A DNA stretch of 64,000 nucleotides from Hwangdonia lutea (GTDB lineage: Bacteria > Bacteroidota > Bacteroidia > Flavobacteriales > Flavobacteriaceae), in assembly GCF_032814565.1 (NCBI RefSeq), contig NZ_CP136521.1, positions 1,832,501-1,896,500 of the forward strand. Direction: 5' to 3'. This document shows positions 43,482 through 51,504 of this stretch, piece by piece. The position numbers were made by a program, and so were the translations under genes. The first letter of the stretch is position 1. Each line of letters starts with the position of its first letter. The notes beneath the pieces were generated by a model that had not been told where the DNA came from, searched no databases, and was given only the letters and a program-made list of their open reading frames with translations.

Positions 43482-43943
43482 ATGTCCGACGAAAAAAATT
43501 TAAGCGACGACCTAAACGATATGTTAGGTGATGCCAAAGAAGGTGCAAAAAAAGCGGCTGGTAAAGCAGGAGAATTTGCTGATGATGCCAAAGAAAAAGC
43601 AAAACATATTGCTGATGAAGCTAAAGAAACAGCTTCTGAATTTGCTGATAGCGCCAAGGAAACATTTGCCTCTGGTGGCGAAAATAAAAAAATATTAGCA
43701 GGTATTTTAGGTATTCTTTTTGGCGGATTGGGAGTTCATAAGTTTATTTTAGGGTATAATAAAGAAGGTGGCATCCTTTTAGGAGCAACATTAATTGGGA
43801 TACTTTTATCTTGTGTTGGTGTGGGACTTTTAATTGTTTGGGTACCCGGTGTGGTAGGATTTATCGAAGGTATTATCTACCTAACAAAATCTGATGAAGA
43901 GTTTTATAACACCTATCAAGTAGGAAAAAAACCTTGGTTTTAA
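43482..43943 (+). CDS. TM2-domain protein with an amphipathic Ala/Lys/Glu-rich N-terminal region
   Basis: 153 residues. Residues 1-65 are built from near-repeats of A-(D/E)-D-A-K-E-x-A-K (for example GEFADDAKEKAKHIADEAKE and ASEFADSAKETFA), like LEA or YtxH-type helices. Residues about 67-145 form a TM2 domain with KKILAGILGILFGGLGVHKF and two hydrophobic helices, ending YLTKSDEEFYNTY. TM2 proteins are small membrane proteins of unknown job. The helical N-terminal region could lie on the membrane surface. A terminator follows. Confidence 0.85.
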   Translation: MSDEKNLSDDLNDMLGDAKEGAKKAAGKAGEFADDAKEKAKHIADEAKETASEFADSAKETFASGGENKKILAGILGILFGGLGVHKFILGYNKEGGILLGATLIGILLSCVGVGLLIVWVPGVVGFIEGIIYLTKSDEEFYNTYQVGKKPWF

Positions 43944-43956
43944 TTGAAAAGAAATT

Positions 43957-43980
43957 CCTCGTTTTTTTAACGAGGTTTCC
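43957..43980 (+). terminator. Terminator-like hairpin after the TM2 gene
   Basis: CCTCGTT and AACGAGG pair around a T-rich loop, followed by TTTCC. It is 14 bases after the stop of the TM2 gene. Confidence 0.7.
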
Positions 43981-43990
43981 GTTGATATTG

Positions 43991-44012
43991 TCATTCCCGT
44001 GAAAACGGGAAT
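43991..44012. repeat. TCATTCCCGTGAAAACGGGAAT palindrome
   Basis: ATTCCCGT pairs with ACGGGAAT around GAAA. The related palindrome ATTCCTGCGAAGGCAGGAAT occurs at 44457-44476, so the ArsR gene is bracketed by two copies of one repeat type. Confidence 0.6.
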
Positions 44013-44046
44013 CTTAATAAATCTTAAATATCATAATTGAAAAAAA

Positions 44047-44076
44047 AGCCAAAAAAAATCAATTTTGGCTTTTTTA
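44047..44076. terminator. AGCCAAAA/TTTTGGCT hairpin with T-tract
   Basis: The 8-base arms surround AAAATCAA and are followed by six or more T. It is an A/T-flanked rho-independent terminator that could work from both strands, shielding the ArsR promoter from upstream transcription. Confidence 0.65.
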
Positions 44077-44088
44077 ATTAAATATAAC

Positions 44089-44104
44089 ATCGTAATATTG
44101 CGAT
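44089..44104 (+). promoter_or_regulatory. ArsR operator-like palindrome
   Basis: ATCGTAATATTGCGAT is an inverted repeat with a single mismatched pair, 15 bases before the ArsR ATG. Short palindromes of this type, directly upstream of ArsR-family genes, commonly bind the regulator in the absence of metal. Confidence 0.65.
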
Positions 44105-44118
44105 ATATAGATAATAAA

Positions 44119-44442
44119 ATGGGAGTAACTAAATCACAAATATTTACCGAACAACAAAACGATTTAGCGCAGCTTTTTAAAGTGCTTGGGCATCCTGCGC
44201 GTATAGCAATTTTACAGTATATAAGTCGTCAGAACGCCTGTATATGCAACGATTTGGTTGAAGAAATTGGCTTAGCACAAGCTACCATTTCTCAGCATTT
44301 AAAAGAACTAAAAAGTATGGGTTTGCTTAACGGAGAAGTAGAAGGGAAGCGTATGTGTTATTGCATTAATGTAAACCGATGGAATGATTTGCAGAATCAA
44401 TTAAATACATTTTTTAATGCTACAAAATCCAACTGTTGCTAG
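44119..44442 (+). CDS. ArsR/SmtB-family metal-responsive repressor
   Basis: 107 residues from the ATG giving MGVTKSQIF. A longer frame runs through the operator and is not used. The winged-helix region FKVLGHPARIAILQYI, LVEEIGLAQATISQHLKEL and VEGKRMCYCIN is complete. Cys residues sit in NACICNDLV at the helix that binds As(III) or other thiophilic metals in ArsR proteins, with more in RMCYCI. The C terminus is SNCC. Regulation by a soft metal or arsenite is likely. An operator-like palindrome is just upstream. Confidence 0.88.
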   Translation: MGVTKSQIFTEQQNDLAQLFKVLGHPARIAILQYISRQNACICNDLVEEIGLAQATISQHLKELKSMGLLNGEVEGKRMCYCINVNRWNDLQNQLNTFFNATKSNCC

Positions 44443-44548
44443 TTGGTTTTGTTGTTATTCCTGCGAAGGCAGGAATTTTCAAATATTGAAATAGGAAAAT
44501 AGAATGGATTCTCTCCTTGGAGGCAATAAAAATAAAAATCACTTAATT

Positions 44549-45058
44549 ATGAAAACACAAGAATTATTTAACGTTTTAGAACAGAACAAAGACAAATCTT
44601 TGGTGTTCGAATATGCACCAAACAAATGGGTTGGCGCCAACTATCATATTACCGAAGTAAAGCATGTTGCCATAGAATCTGTGGATTGCGGGGCACAAAC
44701 CGATACTTGGAAAGAAACCATTATCCAACTTTGGGAAAGCCCTTTAGAAAAAGGTAAAACCGAGTATATGTCGGTTTACAAAGCCATGGCCATTCTTAAA
44801 AAAGTGGGTAAAATGAAGGCTTACAATTTAGATGCCGAAGTTAAATTTGAATATAGCAATGCGACGTTTAATACAGCGCAATTGTTTGTTAACGATTTCG
44901 AAATACGCGATAACGACTTTATAGTTAAATTGGCTATTGAAAAAACCGATTGTAAAGCCAAAAGCGTTTGTGGTGTTCCTGAAAAGATAGTTAATGTATC
45001 AGAAAAAATAGTTGAAAAGGTTGAGGCATGTTGCTCTCCAGAAGGAAATTGCTGTTAA
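44549..45058 (+). CDS. DUF6428-family protein with a cysteine-rich tail
   Basis: 169 residues from the ATG giving MKTQELFNVLEQNK. A longer frame has 15 extra residues and no Shine-Dalgarno. The body (YHITEVKHVAIESVDCGAQ, WESPLEKGK, FEIRDNDFIVKLAIEKTDC) matches DUF6428, usually encoded with ArsR repressors in Bacteroidota arsenic-resistance loci. The tail reads CCSPEGNCC, and further Cys occur at VDCG, TDCK and SVCG, so soft-metal binding is plausible. Here it lies next to ArsR with no arsenite pump in the window. The molecular role is unknown. Confidence 0.75.
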   Translation: MKTQELFNVLEQNKDKSLVFEYAPNKWVGANYHITEVKHVAIESVDCGAQTDTWKETIIQLWESPLEKGKTEYMSVYKAMAILKKVGKMKAYNLDAEVKFEYSNATFNTAQLFVNDFEIRDNDFIVKLAIEKTDCKAKSVCGVPEKIVNVSEKIVEKVEACCSPEGNCC

Positions 45059-45094
45059 ATAAAATCGTCATTTCGATTCCTTCTCGTAATTACC

Positions 45095-46924
45095 TTAACC
45101 CCCATTATTCTCCATAAACTTACGTTCCAGTTCCGCTTGAAATTCTTCCATAACAGGACGCACGGTGCTCTCGGGCAAGTCGGCAATTTTAATGTACATT
45201 AAACCATCAACGGCGTTGTTAAACAGCGGATCCACATTAAAGGCCACCAATCGCGCGTTTTGTTTTATGTATTTTTTAAGCAGCACGGGGAGGCGCAATG
45301 CACCCGGTTCCACCTCGTCAATAATTTTATCGAATTTGTTTAAATCGGCTTCGGTTTCATCAAAAACAAACTCTTTATCGGCATCTTTCAGTTTTACCTT
45401 AAATTCTTTTTTTGGATGTACATATTGCGCGATGTAGGGGTCGTAATAATGCGATTTCATAAACTCGATCATCAACGATTTTGAGAAATTTGAAAACTGA
45501 TTGCTAATACTTACACCACCAATTAAAAATTTATGCTCTGGATAGCGTAATGTGGTGTGCACAATACCTTTCCAAAGTAAAAATAAAGGCATGGGTTTTT
45601 GTTGGTATTCCTTTATGATGAAAGCACGACCCATTTCGATGGATTGGCTCATCATTTTATACAATTCAGGCTCAAACCTAAATAAATCCTGCAAGTAAAA
45701 GCCATCAATTCCGTAGCGTTCAAAAATCTGCGAACCCAATCCCATTCTATAGGCACCGGCAATTAAATTACGTTCGTTGTCCCATAAAAACATGTGGTGG
45801 TAATAGGTGTCAAAACCATCCAAATCGATAGATTCGTTGGTGCCTTCGCCCACCTCGCGAAACGTAATCTCACGTAGGCGACCAATTTCCCTTAATATGT
45901 TCGGGATGCTTTTGGCAGGTGCCAAATACACCTCGTAATTCTTACTCGTAAGCAATCTGAAATCCTCCTTTTTAAGCGCTTCAACCTCAGAAATCATGGT
46001 TTCTGAATCTACGGGTGTTACAATTTTTTTGGGTATTTTATGAGGCTTAAGCGTTGATGAAATATTATCTAAAATCTTAGATTTTTCCTCAAAAGCATTG
46101 GAAAGCATATAGGTTTTTCGCCTTAAAAAACCAGAAAACTCATCAAGTGTTGTGTGTTCTTTTTGGTCGTTAACCGAAATAGCTTTTCCTATTCTAACCT
46201 TGATAACGCGTCGTTTTTGGGTTAATAATTCCGATGGTAATTTAGCCGTTCTAAAAATGTCGCTAATTTTAGAAAGCTTGTAAAACAATTTACTGTTTTT
46301 GGCATGAAAATAAATAGGCACAATGGGCACTTCGGCTTTTTGCGCGAGTTTCATGGCCGCTTCTTCCCACGGTTTATCCACCACTAATTTACCATCGCGA
46401 TAGGTTGAAACCTCTCCGGCTGGAAAAATACCGAGCGGATGTCCATCCTTTAAATGACGAATCGCATTTTTAAAACCGGCAATGCTAGATTTAACGTCTT
46501 TGCGGTCTTCAAAAGGGTTTACAGGCATAATATAAGGCTTCATCGGTTCGATGCGATGCAACAAAAAATTGGCAATAATTTTAAAATCACTGCGTTGTTC
46601 CAGCATTAATTTTAAAAGCAAAATCCCATCAATACCTCCTAGCGGATGGTTGGATACGGTAATGTAAGCACCGTCTTTTGGCAAACGTTTTAGGTCTTCT
46701 TCGGGGATTTCAAACTTGATTTGAAATTCACCTAAAATCCCATTCAAAAATTCTAAATGGCTTAAATGCTTATTTCTATTGTATATTTTATTGAGTGTAG
46801 ATATTTTAAGAAGTTTCATTAAAAGCCAACCTAAAAATGTACCAATAAATCCATATTTATCTAACTGTATGGCTTTGGCTACTTCTTTGGCGCTTACCAA
46901 TCCTGTATTTAGTTGCTTGGTCAT
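45095..46924 (-). CDS. Bifunctional acyltransferase, PlsC domain plus GNAT-like domain (OlsF-like)
   Basis: 609 residues, longer than any single PlsC. Residues about 60-290 are an acyltransferase with SNHPLGGIDGILLLKL and IFPAGEVSTYRDGKLV. Residues about 320-600 are a GNAT-like acyl/acetyltransferase (ILREIGRLREITFREVGEG, FLWDNERNLIAGAYRMGLG, MGRAFIIKEYQQKP). The same two-domain arrangement occurs in OlsF, an ornithine-lipid synthase described in Serratia and flavobacteria: one half N-acylates the amino acid and the other adds the second chain. Glycine or other aminolipids are alternatives in Bacteroidota. Confidence 0.78.
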   Translation of the reverse strand: MTKQLNTGLVSAKEVAKAIQLDKYGFIGTFLGWLLMKLLKISTLNKIYNRNKHLSHLEFLNGILGEFQIKFEIPEEDLKRLPKDGAYITVSNHPLGGIDGILLLKLMLEQRSDFKIIANFLLHRIEPMKPYIMPVNPFEDRKDVKSSIAGFKNAIRHLKDGHPLGIFPAGEVSTYRDGKLVVDKPWEEAAMKLAQKAEVPIVPIYFHAKNSKLFYKLSKISDIFRTAKLPSELLTQKRRVIKVRIGKAISVNDQKEHTTLDEFSGFLRRKTYMLSNAFEEKSKILDNISSTLKPHKIPKKIVTPVDSETMISEVEALKKEDFRLLTSKNYEVYLAPAKSIPNILREIGRLREITFREVGEGTNESIDLDGFDTYYHHMFLWDNERNLIAGAYRMGLGSQIFERYGIDGFYLQDLFRFEPELYKMMSQSIEMGRAFIIKEYQQKPMPLFLLWKGIVHTTLRYPEHKFLIGGVSISNQFSNFSKSLMIEFMKSHYYDPYIAQYVHPKKEFKVKLKDADKEFVFDETEADLNKFDKIIDEVEPGALRLPVLLKKYIKQNARLVAFNVDPLFNNAVDGLMYIKIADLPESTVRPVMEEFQAELERKFMENNGG

Positions 46925-46946
46925 GAGTGTAAATGTACTAAATAAA

Positions 46947-48197
46947 CTATTTAGTTACTACTTGAATGGTTTCTTGTGTTAATTGTTTTAGTAACACGGT
47001 TTTACCGGTTTCTATTTGCTTAATCGCACTTTCGTTATAATGCCGAATGGTGTAAAGCGAGACATTTTCGTAACAAGTAACTTTAAATTTTGATTTTAAA
47101 TGATGTAATAATGCTTCGAGATTGTTATACATATTATCGACACAAACTGAAAAACTGATGGCTGAGTTTTGAATCACATCAACCTTCATTTTATATTGGT
47201 GCAAAAGTTTGAAAATTTCACTGATGTTATCTTCAACAATGTATGAAAAATCTAAAGATGAGAGCGAAATAAGTACTTGGTTTTTCTTTACAATAAAACA
47301 CGGAATCATGGGTTCTAAAGCACTATCCTTTCCTACCAAAGTTCCAACTTGCTCCGGATTTAAAAAGGATTTTACGTAAAGCGGAATTTCCTTTCTTTGT
47401 AAAGGTTGCAATGTTTTTGGATGAATAACCGAAGCGCCATAAAAAGCCAGCTCTATGGCTTCGCGATACGATATTTTTTTAAGTAATTGTGCGTTTTCAA
47501 AATACCGAGGATCGGCGTTTAAAACACCCGGAACATCTTTCCAAATGGTAACGCTTTCTGCATTTAAACAGTAGGCGTAAATGGCAGCCGTATAATCGCT
47601 ACCTTCTCGCCCTAAAGTTGTTGTAAAATTGTTGGCATCGCTACCTAAAAATCCCTGTGTAATATTCAAAACATTTTTGTTGAATTGTGCGGTAATTAAT
47701 CGTTGGGTATCGTCCCATTTAACATGGGCACGTCTGTAATATTTATCGGTTTTTATATGATTGCGAACATCAATCCAATTGTTTTTTATGCCAATGGTAT
47801 TTAAATATTCGCTGATGATTGTTGTTGAAATAAGCTCTCCAAAACCAACTGTTTGATCGTAAACAAAGTTGTAATTTGGCGATTTATTGGTATTTAAGAA
47901 ACTGTTTAGCTCATCAAACAACAGGGCTATTTTTTTAAAAACAGGATGGTTTTCGTTTTCAAATAAATCTAATAAAATTTGATTGTGAAACTTTTTAACA
48001 TCTTGAATCGAGCTTTGTAACTGCGCTTTATTAGTAAAATAATTTTTTAAAACCAATTCCATGGCATTGGTGGTTTTGCCCATGGCCGAAACTACAATTA
48101 AGGTGTTGTTATAACCTGTTTTCTGCAACACTGCCGCTAAGTTTTTAACACCATTTGCGTCTTTAACCGATGCACCACCAAATTTGAATACTTGCAT
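46947..48197 (-). CDS. Aspartate kinase
   Basis: 416 residues. The N-terminal FKFGGASVKDANGVKNL and FLGSDANNFTTTLGREGSDYTAA (nucleotide and aspartate sites) are canonical for aspartokinases. Two ACT domains (about 280-416) follow, the sites of feedback control by lysine or threonine. It catalyses the first step to lysine, threonine and methionine. No homoserine dehydrogenase is fused, so it is monofunctional. Its end is near the start of the acyltransferase gene (22 bases). Confidence 0.9.
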   Translation of the reverse strand: MQVFKFGGASVKDANGVKNLAAVLQKTGYNNTLIVVSAMGKTTNAMELVLKNYFTNKAQLQSSIQDVKKFHNQILLDLFENENHPVFKKIALLFDELNSFLNTNKSPNYNFVYDQTVGFGELISTTIISEYLNTIGIKNNWIDVRNHIKTDKYYRRAHVKWDDTQRLITAQFNKNVLNITQGFLGSDANNFTTTLGREGSDYTAAIYAYCLNAESVTIWKDVPGVLNADPRYFENAQLLKKISYREAIELAFYGASVIHPKTLQPLQRKEIPLYVKSFLNPEQVGTLVGKDSALEPMIPCFIVKKNQVLISLSSLDFSYIVEDNISEIFKLLHQYKMKVDVIQNSAISFSVCVDNMYNNLEALLHHLKSKFKVTCYENVSLYTIRHYNESAIKQIETGKTVLLKQLTQETIQVVTK

Positions 48198-48268
48198 GTT
48201 TTATTAGAGTGATTGAGTGATTGATTATAAAGTTATTTGTGCGTATTGCCTAATAACTTAATACCGGT

Positions 48269-48751
48269 TTATCCTAACTTCGAAATATAATTTTTTATAC
48301 CTTCTTCGTTTAAATGCACCACAAACCAATCGCGTTTAACATCGGCGCCTTTTTTTTCGTAAAATGCAATGGCAGGTTCGTTCCAGTCCAGTACTTCCCA
48401 ATTTACCCGCTTTACGCCTAATTGGTAAGCGTATTTTATCACTTCATCTAAAAGTGCGGTGCCTAGGCCAGAGCCTCTCATTTTCTCGCTAACAATTAAA
48501 TCTTCTAAATGAATGGCTTTTCCTTTCCATGTGGAATATCGATTATATACCAATGCAATACCTTCAATTTGGTTATTCACTTCGGCAACAAAACAATGAA
48601 ATTGAGGGTGTTCTCCGTAGCCATCTTTTTGTAAATCTTCAACCGTTATTTCAACGGCATCGGCCTCTTTTTCAAAAAGAGCCAACTCCTTTATCAAACG
48701 CAGCACATGTGGCATATCGTGCGCGGTGGCATTTCTTATTTTATAAGTCAT
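48269..48751 (-). CDS. GNAT acetyltransferase, spermidine/spermine-like (SSAT family)
   Basis: 160 residues. YKIRNATAHDMPHVLRLIKELA starts the fold, and EDLIVSEKMRGSGLGTALLDEV is the acetyl-CoA-binding motif A (RxxGxG). WNEPAIAFYEKKGADV closes it. The overall pattern follows diamine/thialysine N-acetyltransferases. The amine substrate is not certain. It is adjacent to, and read in the same direction as, the aspartate kinase gene, but a 72-base gap separates them. Confidence 0.88.
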   Translation of the reverse strand: MTYKIRNATAHDMPHVLRLIKELALFEKEADAVEITVEDLQKDGYGEHPQFHCFVAEVNNQIEGIALVYNRYSTWKGKAIHLEDLIVSEKMRGSGLGTALLDEVIKYAYQLGVKRVNWEVLDWNEPAIAFYEKKGADVKRDWFVVHLNEEGIKNYISKLG

Positions 48752-48871
48752 AGGGTTAAAATAATTTCAAATATAGTTTAAAGTTGAATATGTAAGCCCA
48801 TTAATCTTTTACGAAATCGTTGTAGTTGGTTAAAAATTAATAGATATTTGCACAAACAAAAATCCGTTTTC

Positions 48872-49879
48872 ATGACTAGAAAAAACCAAACTTTAGGAGA
48901 GTTTATTATTGAAAATCAAGCATCGTTTAAATATAGTTCGGGGGAGTTATCTCGACTTATTAATTCCATTCGATTGGCGGCAAAAGTAGTAAATCACGAA
49001 GTTAATAAAGCTGGATTGGTTGATATTATTGGAGCCGTTGGCGATACTAATATACAAGGTGAAGATCAGCAAAAACTAGATGTTTACGCTAACGAAAAAT
49101 TTATTCAAACCCTTACCAAAAGAAATATTGTTTGCGGAATTGCCAGCGAAGAAGAAGACGATTTTATTTCGATTAACAGTCAAGACGAAAACAACCAAAA
49201 TAAGTACGTGGTTTTAATTGACCCGTTAGATGGCTCTTCAAATATTGATGTTAATGTATCGGTGGGTACTATTTTTTCAGTTTACAGGCGCGTAACCCCA
49301 GTGGGAACACCAGTAACCCTCGCCGATTTTTTACAAAAGGGGAGCAAACAAGTTGCTGCTGGATATGTTATTTATGGCACATCTACCATGTTGGTTTACA
49401 CGACGGGCGATGGGGTAAACGGGTTTACCTTAAACCCCGCCATTGGTACTTTTTATCTATCGCACCCTAATATGCAATTTCCTAAAGACGGAAAAATTTA
49501 TTCGGTTAACGAAGGTAATTATATCCATTTTCCTCAAGGGATAAAAAACTACATTAAGTATTGCCAACAAGAAGAAGGTGATAGACCGTACACATCGCGG
49601 TATATTGGTTCTTTAGTGTCCGATTTTCATAGAAACATGATTAAGGGCGGTATTTATCTGTACCCAAAAAGCTCGATGAATTCCAACGGAAAATTACGAT
49701 TACTTTATGAATGTAATCCTATGGCATTTTTGGCTGAACAGGCCAACGGAAAATCGAGTGATGGCTTTACAAGAACCTTGGATGTAGAGCCTACCGAATT
49801 ACACCAGCGTGTACCTTTTGTTTGCGGCAGTAAAAATATGGTTGAAAAATGTGAGGAGTTTATGAGGAATTCCAAATAA
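48872..49879 (+). CDS. fbp: Class I fructose-1,6-bisphosphatase
   Basis: 335 residues from the ATG ([13 protein letters not shown]). A TTG eight codons earlier lies in a promoter-like ATATTTG and is rejected. Active-site elements are DEEDDFIS-like [25 protein letters not shown] (metal and phosphate site) and [10 protein letters not shown]. It dephosphorylates fructose-1,6-bisphosphate, the key gluconeogenic step. The stop runs into a palindromic repeat shared with gltD's 3' side. Confidence 0.95.
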   Translation: MTRKNQTLGEFIIENQASFKYSSGELSRLINSIRLAAKVVNHEVNKAGLVDIIGAVGDTNIQGEDQQKLDVYANEKFIQTLTKRNIVCGIASEEEDDFISINSQDENNQNKYVVLIDPLDGSSNIDVNVSVGTIFSVYRRVTPVGTPVTLADFLQKGSKQVAAGYVIYGTSTMLVYTTGDGVNGFTLNPAIGTFYLSHPNMQFPKDGKIYSVNEGNYIHFPQGIKNYIKYCQQEEGDRPYTSRYIGSLVSDFHRNMIKGGIYLYPKSSMNSNGKLRLLYECNPMAFLAEQANGKSSDGFTRTLDVEPTELHQRVPFVCGSKNMVEKCEEFMRNSK

Positions 49880-50015
49880 AAGAGGCTGTCTAAAAAGTCC
49901 TTTGGATTTAATTTGTCAGGTTGAGCTTGTCGAAACCGATCTTGATTGTCAATAAGTTAAAATATTTCGACAAGCTCAATATGACATAGAATTAGACTTT
50001 TTAAACAACCTCTTT
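49879..50015. repeat. Palindromic repeat, AGAGGCTGTCTAAAAAGTC family, copy 2
   Basis: The arms AAAGAGGCTGTCTAAAAAGTC and TAGACTTTTTAAACAACCTCTTT pair. Inside, TTGAGCTTGTCGAAA pairs with TTTCGACAAGCTCAA. It forms a long hairpin in the convergent gap between fbp and gltD and could terminate transcription from both. Confidence 0.8.
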
Positions 50016-50036
50016 GGTTATACACTAATATTAAAG

Positions 50037-51500
50037 TTACACCCCAACCAAATCGCCGGCGGCATTTTTAGTGGCCAAATCAGATTTGCCCATCAAATAA
50101 ATATCCACTTGTCGTGCTGCTTCCCTGCCTTCAGAAATGGCCCAAACAATCAAGGATTGCCCGCGACGCATATCGCCTGCGGTAAATATATTTGGGATGT
50201 TGGTTTGATACTTGCCATATTCTGCTTTGTAATTTGAGCGCGCATCGGTTTCTATACCTAACTTATCGGCTAGCGTACTTTCCGGTCCGGTAAATCCTAA
50301 AGCCAAAAGTGCCAAATCACAAGGCCACGTTTTTTCGGTACCTTTAATTTCTATAAGCTTTGGGCGTTCGCCCGGAATCATTTCCCACTCGACATTTATG
50401 GTTTTTAATGCCGTTAGCTTTCCGTTTTTATCGGTTATAAATTCTTTGGTGTTAATAAGCCAGTTTCTTTCAACTCCTTCCTTATGCGAAGACGATGTTT
50501 TTAACTGCAATGGCCAATAAGGCCACGGTGTAGTTGGCGAACGATGCCCCGGAGGTTTGGGCATAATCTCAAAATTTACGACCGATTTTGCACCTTGGCG
50601 GTTTGAGGTGCCCACACAATCCGATCCTGTATCGCCACCTCCAATTACAATCACGTTTTTATCGGTTGCCAATACTTGATCTTCTACTTTTTTTCCAAAC
50701 AATACTTTGGTTTGTTGGGTTAAAAAATCCATAGCTTGTACCACCCCATCGGCATCAATACCGGGTGTTGGTAAACTACGTCTTTCGGTCGCACCGCCAC
50801 AAAGTACTACGGCATCAAAAGCTTTTAAGGCCTCAACATCATAATTTACACCAACATTCACATTGGTTTTAAAAATGATACCCTCGGCTTTTAAAATGGC
50901 TAAACGTCTGTCGATAATTTCCTTTTCCATTTTAAAATTAGGGATACCATATCGCAATAGGCCTCCAATTTCGTCATCACGTTCAAAAACGGTTACCGTG
51001 TGTCCCGCTCTATTTAGCTGTTGGGCTGCTGCCAAACCAGCTGGCCCAGAGCCTACAATGGCAATGGTTTTACCTGTTCTTGTTTTTGGTGGTTGTGGTT
51101 TAATCCAACCTTCTTTAAAGGCACGCTCAACGATATTTTTTTCAATATTTTCTATAGAAATCGGGTCTTCAATAATACCTAAAACGCAGGCCTGCTCACA
51201 TGGTGCAGGACATAAGCGCCCTGTAAATTCAGGGAAATTATTGGTGGAATGTAGTATCCACGAGGCTTTTTGCCATTCGCCTTGATGTACCATGTGGTTA
51301 AAATCCGGGATTAAATTCCCTAATGGGCAACCACTATGGCAAAATGGAATACCACAATCCATACAACGCGATCCTTGTTTTTTTTGTTCGTCTTCAGAAA
51401 GCGGTATAGTAAATTCCTTATAATGTTTTACACGATCCTTTACAGGTGTGTATGCTTCATCTTGTCTTTCAAATTCTTTAAAACCTGTTATTTTTCCCAT
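50037..51500 (-). CDS. gltD: Glutamate synthase small subunit
   Basis: 487 residues. Two iron-sulfur motifs at the N terminus (CMDCGIPFCHSGCPLGN and CPAPCEQACVLG), an FAD-binding AIVGSGPAGLAAAQQL and an NADPH-binding VIGGGDTGSDCVGTSN are all present. The subunit passes electrons from NADPH through FAD to the large subunit, which forms glutamate from glutamine and 2-oxoglutarate. It follows gltB by 4 bases on the same strand. Confidence 0.97.
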   Translation of the reverse strand: MGKITGFKEFERQDEAYTPVKDRVKHYKEFTIPLSEDEQKKQGSRCMDCGIPFCHSGCPLGNLIPDFNHMVHQGEWQKASWILHSTNNFPEFTGRLCPAPCEQACVLGIIEDPISIENIEKNIVERAFKEGWIKPQPPKTRTGKTIAIVGSGPAGLAAAQQLNRAGHTVTVFERDDEIGGLLRYGIPNFKMEKEIIDRRLAILKAEGIIFKTNVNVGVNYDVEALKAFDAVVLCGGATERRSLPTPGIDADGVVQAMDFLTQQTKVLFGKKVEDQVLATDKNVIVIGGGDTGSDCVGTSNRQGAKSVVNFEIMPKPPGHRSPTTPWPYWPLQLKTSSSHKEGVERNWLINTKEFITDKNGKLTALKTINVEWEMIPGERPKLIEIKGTEKTWPCDLALLALGFTGPESTLADKLGIETDARSNYKAEYGKYQTNIPNIFTAGDMRRGQSLIVWAISEGREAARQVDIYLMGKSDLATKNAAGDLVGV

Positions 51501-51504
51501 CGTA

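Noticed and set aside
44065-44118. Longer ArsR protein from an upstream start
   Set aside because: The extra residues would run through the terminator T-tract and operator palindrome.
48848-48871. TTG start for fructose-1,6-bisphosphatase
   Set aside because: The codon is part of a promoter-like ATATTTG sequence, and the ATG at 48872 starts the conserved protein.
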